DNA from: Bacteroidota bacterium
Lineage (GTDB): Bacteria; Bacteroidota; Bacteroidia; Chitinophagales; LD1
Reading direction: 5' to 3'
Length of the DNA: 6,252 nucleotides
Assembly: GCA_028288545.1 (NCBI GenBank)
Contig: JAQBNQ010000244.1
Location: forward strand, 1 to 6,252
Shown here: piece after piece, positions 1-6,170 of the stretch
Position numbering within the stretch: position 1 is the stretch's first letter
How the letters are laid out: every line of letters starts with the position of its first letter
The notes under the pieces: generated by a model
Seen by the model: the letters and a program-made list of their open reading frames with translations, nothing else
What the model was told of the DNA's origin: nothing
Databases searched by the model: none
Program-made: the position numbers and the translations under genes

Positions 1-418
1 CAATATCAGCGGAGGCGTTGCACCGTATTCAGTGCAGTGGTCAAACGGTCAGGCACTTACTACCATAGTTAATCTTGCTGCGGGTACCTATATAGTTACT
101 GTAACAGATGCTAATGGCTGTACACAGGCAGATACTGTTGTAGTAAACCAGGTAACCGGAATAAGCCAACTGGTAGAGGAAATACAGTTTAATGTATATC
201 CTAATCCCGCTAAAACGGATATTACAGTTCAGTTAAGCGCGTTGAATGGTGAAACATTCCTGAGCATCAAAAATGTTTTGGGAGAAGTGTCAATGGTTAA
301 GCAATTATCAGCTCTTAAAACTTCTATCAATCTTTCCGAGTTTGCCAGCGGGGTTTACTTTGTAGAACTTAAACAGGGAGAGAAGAAAACGGTAAAGGAA
401 ATTGTTGTTACAAAATAA
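1..418 (+). CDS. C-terminal part of a T9SS-secreted surface protein (SprB-like repeat plus type A sorting domain)
   Basis: This gene is cut by the left edge; its frame is open from base 2 to the TAA at 416-418, leaving 138 codons. The apparent GTG start at base 32 falls inside a repeat domain and is not the real start. The first ~50 residues have the hallmarks of a SprB repeat: a GGVAPYSVQWSNG-type opening, then LAAGTYIVTVTDANGC, the usual last strand of this Ig-like repeat. After a linker, FNVYPNPAKTDITVQL (from about base 187) opens a T9SS type A C-terminal sorting domain, continuing through SGVYFVEL to a basic end, VKEIVVTK. In Bacteroidota such domains direct export through the outer membrane by the type IX system and are cleaved on secretion or surface attachment. 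The protein is therefore probably a long repetitive adhesin or other extracellular protein. What its missing N-terminal part does cannot be told. Confidence 0.93.
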   Translation, partial: NISGGVAPYSVQWSNGQALTTIVNLAAGTYIVTVTDANGCTQADTVVVNQVTGISQLVEEIQFNVYPNPAKTDITVQLSALNGETFLSIKNVLGEVSMVKQLSALKTSINLSEFASGVYFVELKQGEKKTVKEIVVTK

Positions 419-433
419 ACAGATACAACTATA

Positions 434-469
434 AATAAAAAAGTCCGCACCAAGGCGGACTTTTTTATT
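434..469 (+). terminator. Rho-independent terminator after the T9SS protein gene
   Basis: A 15-bp perfect stem joins 434-448 to 455-469 around the 6-base loop ACCAAG. Its GC core is GTCCGC/GCGGAC, flanked by an A6 run on the left and a T6 run on the right. It begins 15 bases after the stop codon at 418. The A/T flanks would let it work in both directions, but the only gene ending here is the plus-strand one. Confidence 0.92.
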
Positions 470-577
470 GTAATTAAACGAGATCAGGCACCTTGAAAGC
501 GGAAATTGCCCTAACGGAGAATTCAAGCCGGCAATAATTTCATAATTTAGAAAACTGAAAGGCCAGAATCTAGGATA

Positions 578-601
578 ATGGCCCAAAGCAATTCCAAATG
601 A
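578..601 (+). other. Possible 7-codon leader ORF (MAQSNSK) overlapping the next start
   Basis: ATG at 578 opens a reading frame of seven codons whose TGA (599-601) overlaps the ATG (598-600) of the 500-residue protein as ATGA. Such an overlap could couple translation of the larger gene to that of the short one. A stop-start overlap of this length can arise by chance, no ribosome site is visible before it, and nothing shows that it is translated. Confidence 0.2.
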
Positions 602-2100
602 AAACTCCATCCCCCGACCTTTTCCAATTGATCAAATCCATGAACGGACAGGAAAGGAAATACTTTAAACAATACGCTGCAAAGTATTCTGAAAGCCGAA
701 ATAGTGCTTACATGTTATTGTTTGATGCTATCGACGAACAAAAGTCGTACGACGAAGAGAAAATCAAAAAACAGTTTGCCGGTCATGATTTTGTAAAGCA
801 GTTATCGGTTGCAAAAAATTATTTGTTTGAAAAATTGCTTGACAGCTTAATGGAAATGTATACCAATAGTGATGAGGCTTTACTGATTCAAAAAATGATA
901 GGCCGGTTCGAATTCCTGTTTAGGCGCAATCACATTGCACCGGCCATAGCATTTTATAACCGGGCTGAACAAAAGGCCAATGAAAATGGTAACCTGACTT
1001 TGCTACCTCATATTACACGGCAAAAGAACCTGATGTTGGCTCGTAGTCACACCAGATTTACCGAAAAGGAATGGATAGAAAATGGGATGGCTGCTATTGA
1101 ACATACCCGCATTTTATTAAATTTTTTAGAATATGAACTGTTGGCAAGTCGTGCCAGCGTTATTTTTGCAAACCCCAAATTTGGTTATGATAATAAATTA
1201 AGCCGGGAACTTGAAAGTATAATGGCCAACCCGCTTTTTGAGAGTGAGGAGCGGGCACTCAGCTTTAAAGCTTGGCACTATTTTTCAAAAACGAAGTACC
1301 GATACCTGCATGTTATTGGCCGGCATGAAGAATGTCTCAACTTCATTAAAAACTGTATTGTTTATCTCAATTTAAACTACGTTGACAATACTGCCTGGCA
1401 GCTTACGTATTTTCGTACCCATTCAGACCTGATGAATATTTGCGTTAACGTTAGGAAATTTGAAGAATGCGGTGAAATATTCAGACAGCTTGAAAAAATG
1501 ATTGCTGAAAAATATTATCCTCTTCCTATTATAAGGCAGGCATTTTTGTATTATAAACTATTGTTTCATGCAAGTTCGGGTCAGGGTGTTGATGAGGCGA
1601 TTCAATTTTGGATAGATAACCAATCATATTGGAATGAAATAAAAGATAAAATCGAAGTGCCTACCCGGCATAGTGTAATGTACGATGTGCTGCGCCTGTA
1701 CTTCCGAAAACAGGACTGGCAAAATGCGGTAATTACCTTCAACGAATTAATAGATCATAAAACGCTTAATGTTTTTGAGGCTCCTGCCCGTATATATTGG
1801 CTAATGCTTCAATATGAAATAGCCAATATGGAAATACTTCCAGGGCTGACCCATAACGTGCGGGAATGGTTTAGGAAAAATAAAATGATGAACCCCCTGG
1901 AAAAGGTCAGCCTGAAATTTTTTGAAAGAATACCAAAGGCCACTGACAGGAAAGAAATTGCCGGGTTATTTGAAAAGCTAAAAAGGGAGATAATTTTGAT
2001 AGAAAGACCTATAGGCAATAACGAGTCGTCGGTAAAATATGACCTGCTGGAATGGATAGATGGTAAATTGGGCAAGATAAAAAATCGGAGCCGGACATAG
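598..2100 (+). CDS. Conserved hypothetical helical-repeat (TPR-like) protein, 500 residues
   Basis: I do not recognise a characterised function. The start is the first ATG after the in-frame TAG at 571-573, and no Shine-Dalgarno sequence precedes it, as is usual in Bacteroidota. The protein has no signal peptide or membrane segment, so it should be cytoplasmic. It is rich in charged and aromatic residues and appears almost entirely alpha-helical. The N-terminal block LFQLIKSMNGQERKYFKQYA (about residues 8-27), followed by LFDAIDEQKSYDEEKIKKQF, resembles the opening of a group of uncharacterised ~500-residue Bacteroidota proteins as I remember them. Later helix pairs, such as residues 105-150 and the DWQNAVITFNELIDH stretch, look like degenerate tetratricopeptide-type repeats, which usually bind proteins. 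No catalytic motif is visible. It stands alone between a terminator and a convergent tRNA gene, so the context gives no clue to its job. Confidence 0.9.
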   Translation: MKTPSPDLFQLIKSMNGQERKYFKQYAAKYSESRNSAYMLLFDAIDEQKSYDEEKIKKQFAGHDFVKQLSVAKNYLFEKLLDSLMEMYTNSDEALLIQKMIGRFEFLFRRNHIAPAIAFYNRAEQKANENGNLTLLPHITRQKNLMLARSHTRFTEKEWIENGMAAIEHTRILLNFLEYELLASRASVIFANPKFGYDNKLSRELESIMANPLFESEERALSFKAWHYFSKTKYRYLHVIGRHEECLNFIKNCIVYLNLNYVDNTAWQLTYFRTHSDLMNICVNVRKFEECGEIFRQLEKMIAEKYYPLPIIRQAFLYYKLLFHASSGQGVDEAIQFWIDNQSYWNEIKDKIEVPTRHSVMYDVLRLYFRKQDWQNAVITFNELIDHKTLNVFEAPARIYWLMLQYEIANMEILPGLTHNVREWFRKNKMMNPLEKVSLKFFERIPKATDRKEIAGLFEKLKREIILIERPIGNNESSVKYDLLEWIDGKLGKIKNRSRT

Positions 2101-2156
2101 CGCGCCAAATATTGATGCCAGGGATATTTTTTTCTCAGGTTGCTTTGCCTTTTTTG

Positions 2157-2187
2157 AAAAAAGAAAAAGCCACCGAAATTGGTGGCT
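2157..2187 (-). terminator. Rho-independent terminator of the tRNA-Asn gene
   Basis: A 7-bp stem, AGCCACC (2168-2174) with GGTGGCT (2181-2187), closes a 6-base loop. Read on the minus strand the stem is followed by T5-C-T6 (2168 down to 2157), a strong U-tract just beyond the tRNA 3' end. On the plus strand the same hairpin is followed by only CGTCTTGTTTT, so it could also stop transcripts of the 500-residue protein gene, but less convincingly. Confidence 0.82.
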
Positions 2188-2199
2188 CGTCTTGTTTTG

Positions 2200-2273
2200 C
2201 TCCCCGACTTGGGCTCGAACCAAGGACCCTCAGATTAACAGTCTGATGCTCTAACCAACTGAGCTATCGAGGA
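2200..2273 (-). tRNA. tRNA-Asn (anticodon GTT)
   Basis: The minus strand folds as a full 74-base cloverleaf. The acceptor stem is TCCTCGA with TCGGGGA (one T-G pair), the D arm is GCTC/GAGC around AGTTGGTTA, the anticodon stem is TCAGA/TCTGA around CTGTTAA, and the T arm is CTTGG/CCAAG around TTCGAGC. The anticodon GTT lies at 2237-2239, read in reverse, and decodes AAC and AAU. The discriminator base is G (complement of 2200), as in other bacterial asparagine tRNAs. The 3' CCA is not encoded: the DNA continues with CA-rich sequence other than CCA, so the end must be added by CCA nucleotidyltransferase. The gene is single, converges on the 500-residue protein gene and diverges from the chaperone cluster. 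Confidence 0.97.
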
Positions 2274-2497
2274 ATCTGTTTTTACAAATTAAAACCGCTT
2301 TTCGATAAAAAATCGGACGCCAAAAATAGAAATCCTACCTAAATCACACAATGGTTTGCGGTTTATTTTTACAAAACGTGAGTTTTTATAGGGTTAAAAC
2401 CTAAACTTAGCCGTAAAGTTGATATTTCTTCGGGGTAAAGGTCGGCAATAAATGGCCATAATATTATAGAACTCAGTTTGCACAAAGGGATCGTAAT

Positions 2498-2547
2498 AAT
2501 TCGCCGAATCCTATATAAATTCCTCCTTATCTCCACTAAATTCCCCC
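2498..2547 (+). repeat. Three AATTC-pyrimidine boxes at 20-21 bp spacing
   Basis: AATTCGCC begins at 2498, AATTCCTCC at 2518 and AATTCCCCC at 2539, giving steps of 20 and 21 bp, which is two turns of B-DNA. The second and third units match over 11 bases with one difference (TAAATTCC then T or C then CC, at 2516-2526 and 2537-2547). The first unit is weaker. Direct repeats on one helix face are typical of multi-site regulator binding, but no regulator can be named from the sequence. Confidence 0.4.
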
Positions 2548-2560
2548 ATGTTTGTCCGAT

Positions 2561-2576
2561 GTTAAAAAAGTTTAAC
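2561..2576. repeat. Small perfect inverted repeat GTTAAA-AAAG-TTTAAC
   Basis: Six-base arms at 2561-2566 and 2571-2576 surround a 4-base centre, 66 bases before the isomerase start codon. It has no following T-run, so it is not a terminator. It could be an operator or chance in AT-rich DNA. Confidence 0.3.
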
Positions 2577-2602
2577 TTCGCAGCGCTTTAAAATTGGCTT
2601 TC

Positions 2603-2610
2603 AATATTTG
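2603..2610 (+). promoter_or_regulatory. Weak candidate -7 promoter element of the chaperone cluster
   Basis: AATATTTG differs by one base from the Bacteroidota primary-sigma -7 consensus TAnnTTTG and lies 31 bases before the ATG at 2642, leaving a plausible leader of about 25 bases. A proper TTG -33 element is missing at the expected distance: the nearest sequence is TTC at 2577-2579. Low confidence. Confidence 0.25.
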
Positions 2611-2641
2611 CAGGCCTTAAAACAAAAAATATATTTCCCGT

Positions 2642-4615
2642 ATGAAGAAGTATTTAGTTTCTTTAGTGTTGCTATCCATTTTCATTCTGTCGTTTACCCC
2701 CGAGTCTGATAACAGAACCCTGTTTACTGTTGGTGGCGATAAGGTTACGGTAGGTGAGTTCGAATATGTTTACAACAAAAACAACGTAAACAACCAAGCA
2801 GACTACAGCGAAAAATCCCTGAAAGATTATTTGAATCTGTACGAAAACTTCCGTTTAAAAGTAAAGGAAGCCGAGGCAATGAAACTGGACACCATTTCAA
2901 GCCTTAAATCAGAACTTGAGGGTTACAGAAAGCAATTGGCTAAATCTTACCTTACAGACCGCGAAATTTCGGACAGGCTGATTACTGAAGCTTACGAGCG
3001 TTCAAAAACCGAGATCAATGCAAGCCATATACTGGTAAGGTGCGATGAAAATGCAAACCCTGCTGATACATTGGTTGCTTACAAAAAAATAGTTGCCCTG
3101 AAGAAGAGAATTGACAAAGGTGAATCATTTGATAAGGTTGCCAAAGAAGCTTCAGAAGATCCATCGGCAAAAACCAATGGTGGCAACATAGGCTGGTTCT
3201 CGGTTTTTGGAACAATTTATCCTTTCGAAAATGCTGCTTACCACCAAAAGGCTGGCGAAGTAGGCCAACCGGTACGTACCGAGTTCGGCTATCATTTGGT
3301 ACGGGTAAATGAAACCCGCGCCGCCCGCGGCCAAATACACGCGGCACATTTGCTGATCCGTTTCCCTGAAAAAGCAACGCCGGGCCAGGAAGATTCTGTG
3401 AAGAAAAGAGTTGACTCGGTTTATCATCTGATCAATACCAACAAAGTAACTTTTGAAGATGCTGTAAAGGAATTTTCAGATGACAAAACTACCCGTGTTA
3501 AAGCCGGAGAATTGCAATGGTTTGGTACAGGCGCTTCTATCAGAATGATACCTCAGTTTGAAGATGCTGCTTTTGCTTTAAAGAAAGACGGGGAGATTTC
3601 TAAGCCGGTTAAAACCCAGTTTGGATACCACATTATTAAGCGTCTTGAAAAGAAGGATATGCAGCCGTTTAGCGATGTAAAGGCCGACATTAAAAAGAAA
3701 GTAGAAAGAGATACCCGCAGCCAGGTTGCTAAAAACGTATTGATAGACCGCATTAAAAAGGAAAACGGATTTACGCAGTTCGCTGATGCAAAAAGCAATT
3801 TTGATTCTCATGTAGATAGCAGCCTTTTAAAAGGAAACTGGAAGGTGCCTGAGGATATGCACGGCAACAGTAAAGTGCTCTTTATTCTTGCAGGTAAAAA
3901 TTACACCATAGCCGATTTTGCTGATTACGTTGAGAAGAACTCAAAACGCAGAGCTGACAAGAGCAAGGATGCTTTGGTGAATGAATATTATGAAGGCTTT
4001 GTTACCCAAAAATGCCTTGATTACGAAGAAAGCACACTGGAGCAGAAAAAGCCGGAGTTCAAAAACCTGATGAAGGAATACAAGGACGGAATATTGTTGT
4101 TTGAATTGATGGATAGAATGGTTTGGACAAAAGCAGTAAAGGATACTTTGGGTCTTGAAGATTTCCGCAAGAAAAACGAAACCAAGTACATGTGGGGCAA
4201 CCGTGCCGAAGTAGCAATTTTCAACTGCTCTGACAAGAAGATATGTGATGACGCCTACAAAATGGCTGAGAAGAAAAAGAGTGTTGAAGAAATTAAAGCA
4301 AAGTTAAATGTAGAAGGAAGCAAAAGTCGCGTATCTGCTATTGAAGGCAAATACGAAAAGGGCCAATATGATGTAGTTGATAAAATTGATTGGAAGGCTG
4401 GTCTTACACCTTTGAATAAAATTAATGATAGCAGCTACCAGTTTATTTTGGTAAAACAAATTGTTGGACCTGAGCCTAAGAGTTTAAAAGAAGCCAAAGG
4501 CTACATTGTTTCCGACTACCAGGAGTATTTGGAAAAAACATGGCTCGAATCTTTGAGAAGCAAATACCCTATCTCGGTGGAAGAAAGTGTGTTTCGTTCC
4601 CTGGCTAAGAAATAG
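2642..4615 (+). CDS. Periplasmic peptidyl-prolyl cis-trans isomerase with two parvulin domains (PpiC/SurA type)
   Basis: This 657-residue chaperone is exported by an N-terminal signal peptide (MKKYLVSLVLLSIFILSF, no lipobox cysteine). A SurA-like N-terminal region follows, with TVGGDKVTVGEFEYVYNKNN (residues 29-48), a signature common in Bacteroidota members. Parvulin domain 1 covers about residues 125-224: ASHILV at 127-132, GGNIGWF at 180-186, FGYHLV at 215-220. Domain 2 covers about 231-335: AAHLLIRF at 234-241, AGELQWFG at 288-295, FGYHII at 327-332. The paired histidines expected of active parvulins are present in both. Residues ~340-657 are a long C-terminal region ending in a helical SLKEAKGYIVSDYQEYLEKTWLESLRSKY block. 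The family isomerises prolyl bonds and assists folding of outer-membrane proteins in the periplasm. It is the first gene of the plus-strand cluster. The ATG follows an A-rich leader with no Shine-Dalgarno sequence. Confidence 0.95.
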   Translation: MKKYLVSLVLLSIFILSFTPESDNRTLFTVGGDKVTVGEFEYVYNKNNVNNQADYSEKSLKDYLNLYENFRLKVKEAEAMKLDTISSLKSELEGYRKQLAKSYLTDREISDRLITEAYERSKTEINASHILVRCDENANPADTLVAYKKIVALKKRIDKGESFDKVAKEASEDPSAKTNGGNIGWFSVFGTIYPFENAAYHQKAGEVGQPVRTEFGYHLVRVNETRAARGQIHAAHLLIRFPEKATPGQEDSVKKRVDSVYHLINTNKVTFEDAVKEFSDDKTTRVKAGELQWFGTGASIRMIPQFEDAAFALKKDGEISKPVKTQFGYHIIKRLEKKDMQPFSDVKADIKKKVERDTRSQVAKNVLIDRIKKENGFTQFADAKSNFDSHVDSSLLKGNWKVPEDMHGNSKVLFILAGKNYTIADFADYVEKNSKRRADKSKDALVNEYYEGFVTQKCLDYEESTLEQKKPEFKNLMKEYKDGILLFELMDRMVWTKAVKDTLGLEDFRKKNETKYMWGNRAEVAIFNCSDKKICDDAYKMAEKKKSVEEIKAKLNVEGSKSRVSAIEGKYEKGQYDVVDKIDWKAGLTPLNKINDSSYQFILVKQIVGPEPKSLKEAKGYIVSDYQEYLEKTWLESLRSKYPISVEESVFRSLAKK

Positions 4616-4641
4616 CCGCTTTTTAAAATGATATACCTTAG

Positions 4642-4675
4642 CAAAGTGCAATACAATATTGCACTTTGTCTTTTT
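4642..4675 (+). terminator. Intercistronic hairpin with T-run (terminator or attenuator)
   Basis: CAAAGTGCAAT (4642-4652) pairs perfectly with ATTGCACTTTG (4658-4668) around ACAAT. One further A-T pair inside would leave a triloop. TCTTTTT follows immediately. It lies 26 bases after the isomerase stop codon and ends only 12 bases before the next start codon, so it has the form of an intrinsic terminator placed inside an otherwise tandem gene cluster. It may end part of the transcripts, or protect the 3' end of the upstream message. Confidence 0.8.
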
Positions 4676-4687
4676 AAAGCATAACCG

Positions 4688-5542
4688 TTGAGAAATTTTT
4701 TGGTCATTGTTCTGCTCGTAACTATTTCGTGCTGCTCCTTTTTCAAAAAAAAGAAGGAAGCAAATAAGGATGTTATTGCCCGTGTAAATGACGAGTATCT
4801 TTACACTTCCGATCTGCAACCGCTCACCAAAGGATTAAAAGGTAAGGACAGTACAGAGGTGCTTAAAAACTATTCCGAAAACTGGATACGTAAAAAGCTG
4901 CTGCTGCAAAAGGCCATTGAGAATATACCCGAAGATGATTTGGGGATTACAAAAAAAGTAGAGGACTACCGGCAAACACTATTGTTGTATGAATACGAAA
5001 AGGCGCTTATTAATAAAAGGCTGGATACTGTTATTACACAAAAGGAACTGAACGACTGGTACGAAAAACTGAAGAACGATCTTAGCCTGGAGAAAGATGT
5101 TTACCAGCTTTTTTTCATTAAGCTTAAAAAGGATGCAAAGGATATTGATGAAGCGCGCAAGTGGATCATGAAACCCAAGGATGAAGAGGACCTGCGCAAA
5201 CTGGATGGCTATTGCAAGGAATTTGCCACCAGCTATGTAATGGACCAGGGAATTTGGTATGACAAGGAAAATGTTTTGAAAAACTTTCCGCTTACCGAAA
5301 ACGATATTGCAGTATTAAGCAGCACCAAAACCTTTAAAGAATTTAAAACCGAAAGCGGTACATGGTTTGTAAGAATACCTGATGCTGTAAAAAGAGATCA
5401 ACCCGCCCCACTGCAATTTGTGCACGACCAGGTGGTAAAGTTTATTATCGAAAAACGCCGTCAGCAATTGGTGGAGAAAATATACGATAAGATTTACCAG
5501 GACGGCATTAAAGCAAAGTCGTTCGAAATTTTTGTGAAATGA
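4688..5542 (+). CDS. SurA-like periplasmic lipoprotein without recognisable parvulin active site
   Basis: This is a 284-residue protein. The TTG at 4688 is chosen as start because an in-frame TAA at 4682-4684 leaves no room upstream, the next in-frame ATG is codon 161, and this start gives a good lipoprotein signal: R2, a hydrophobic run FLVIVLLVTIS, then C15 C16 and a lysine-rich KKKK segment. The lipobox VTISC is slightly off consensus. VIARVNDEYLYTSDLQPL (residues 29-46) resembles the start of SurA/PpiC chaperone domains, and the helical stretch 56-135 fits the same N-terminal fold. From ~136 the order of elements still resembles a parvulin domain (VYQLFFIKL, ESGTWFVRIPD near 222-232, then a C-terminal helix), but the ASHIL and FGYH signatures are absent. 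It is probably a membrane-anchored chaperone or isomerase-cluster partner rather than an active isomerase. Its end overlaps the next gene by ATGA. Confidence 0.85.
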   Translation: MRNFLVIVLLVTISCCSFFKKKKEANKDVIARVNDEYLYTSDLQPLTKGLKGKDSTEVLKNYSENWIRKKLLLQKAIENIPEDDLGITKKVEDYRQTLLLYEYEKALINKRLDTVITQKELNDWYEKLKNDLSLEKDVYQLFFIKLKKDAKDIDEARKWIMKPKDEEDLRKLDGYCKEFATSYVMDQGIWYDKENVLKNFPLTENDIAVLSSTKTFKEFKTESGTWFVRIPDAVKRDQPAPLQFVHDQVVKFIIEKRRQQLVEKIYDKIYQDGIKAKSFEIFVK

Positions 5543-6144
5543 AAATGGCCCAATCATTTTTGGGGAATAAAAAGCAATGCAAGTGGATGTTTGCCTGTTT
5601 GTGCCTGTGCTTTTTAACTATGGATATCTTTGCTCAAATTGAACGTGGCAGGTTTACAATAGGCGGCAGTGGTGATGTAAGTATTAGCTATACCGCGCTT
5701 AACCGCAACTTCAATTTATCGGTTGCTCCTTCCTTCGGCATTTTTGTGGTAAAGGGCTTTGTGATTGGCGGCAGATATTCAATAGGTATAGGCAGTGCCC
5801 GTAATTACGATGCTAAAAACCAGGTTTACAATACCACTACTACTTTTAACACCCAAATTGGTCCAAGCCTTAAATACTATTTGGGCAAAAAGCCGTTAAA
5901 GGGAGTGACCGCAGTAAACGCCACTTACGTGGTTTCTACTGCTTTAAGTAAAACAAATGTGTCAAATGCAAATGGTTTTTCAGTAGGTGGTTCGGTGGGT
6001 ATGGCCTATTTTTTGAACTCTAATATTTCTGTCGAAACTGCCATGTATTTAACCGCCTCGGGCTTCGAAAAGCAACTCCCTACCACGCGGGTGGGGTTTT
6101 CGGTAGGTTTTTTCGCATTTGTTGACAAGAAAAAACGGGAATAA
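5539..6144 (+). CDS. Small outer-membrane beta-barrel protein, 201 residues
   Basis: The ATG at 5539 overlaps the TGA of the lipoprotein gene (ATGA, 5539-5542), a sign of translational coupling. The N-terminus has a long basic n-region (K11, K12, K15), a hydrophobic cysteine-rich core (FACLCLCFLTMDI), and a probable signal peptidase site near FAQ (residues 31-33), leaving a mature protein of about 168-169 residues. That part is an alternation of polar and hydrophobic residues rich in glycine and aromatics: FTIGGSGDVSISY, LSVAPSFGIFVV, FVIGGRYSIGIG, TQIGPSLKYYLG, FSVGGSVGMAYFL, SVETAMYLTA, VGFSVGFFAFV. This suggests about eight amphipathic strands, like small OmpX/OmpW-type barrels, although I cannot assign the family. 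The last strand ends in AFV before a KKKRE tail. ATG at 5545 is an alternative start. Its place among chaperone genes suggests that it is a client or shares their regulation. Confidence 0.85.
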   Translation: MKMAQSFLGNKKQCKWMFACLCLCFLTMDIFAQIERGRFTIGGSGDVSISYTALNRNFNLSVAPSFGIFVVKGFVIGGRYSIGIGSARNYDAKNQVYNTTTTFNTQIGPSLKYYLGKKPLKGVTAVNATYVVSTALSKTNVSNANGFSVGGSVGMAYFLNSNISVETAMYLTASGFEKQLPTTRVGFSVGFFAFVDKKKRE

Positions 6145-6170
6145 GCGTTAATTAGCACCCAATTTTAGAA

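Larger units (their letters stand above)
2274..2641. other. 368-bp non-coding region between the divergent tRNA-Asn and chaperone genes
   Basis: There is no convincing coding sequence on either strand. The stretch should contain the promoters of the minus-strand tRNA and of the plus-strand isomerase gene. Towards the tRNA, the minus strand carries TTAATTTG at 2285-2292, a loose match to the Bacteroidota -7 element TAnnTTTG, about 11 bases before the tRNA 5' end, but no clear -33 TTG lies at the right distance. The right half holds three phased AATTC boxes, an inverted repeat and a weak -7-like box, listed separately. Otherwise it is AT-rich sequence in which I see no structured RNA. Confidence 0.7.

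Noticed and set aside
470..597. Search for a promoter of the 500-residue protein gene in the 128-bp gap.
   Set aside because: The best -7-like sequences (near 535-548) lack the TTTG end, and no TTG lies at the expected distance upstream, so no site is called.
308..610. A 100-codon minus-strand reading frame across the first terminator.
   Set aside because: It runs through the end of the T9SS gene and its terminator hairpin, and has a low-complexity, cysteine- and phenylalanine-rich composition typical of antisense reading.
1978..2223. A minus-strand frame of 81 codons reading from the tRNA into the 500-residue protein gene.
   Set aside because: It starts inside the tRNA, crosses its terminator and overlaps a real gene in antisense.
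2200..2273. tRNA-Asn gene as an integration site for a mobile element.
   Set aside because: No integrase gene and no repeat of the tRNA 3' end are visible in the window; the neighbours look like ordinary chromosomal genes.
3015..3427. Minus-strand reading frames of 91 and 120 codons inside the isomerase gene.
   Set aside because: They lie wholly opposite a well-supported coding region with clear parvulin motifs, and their translations show no domain or signal.
4745..4752. A run of eight A bases early in the lipoprotein gene, considered as a slippage or phase-variation site.
   Set aside because: It encodes the lysine linker expected after a lipobox, the frame is intact, and A-runs are common in such linkers in AT-rich genomes.
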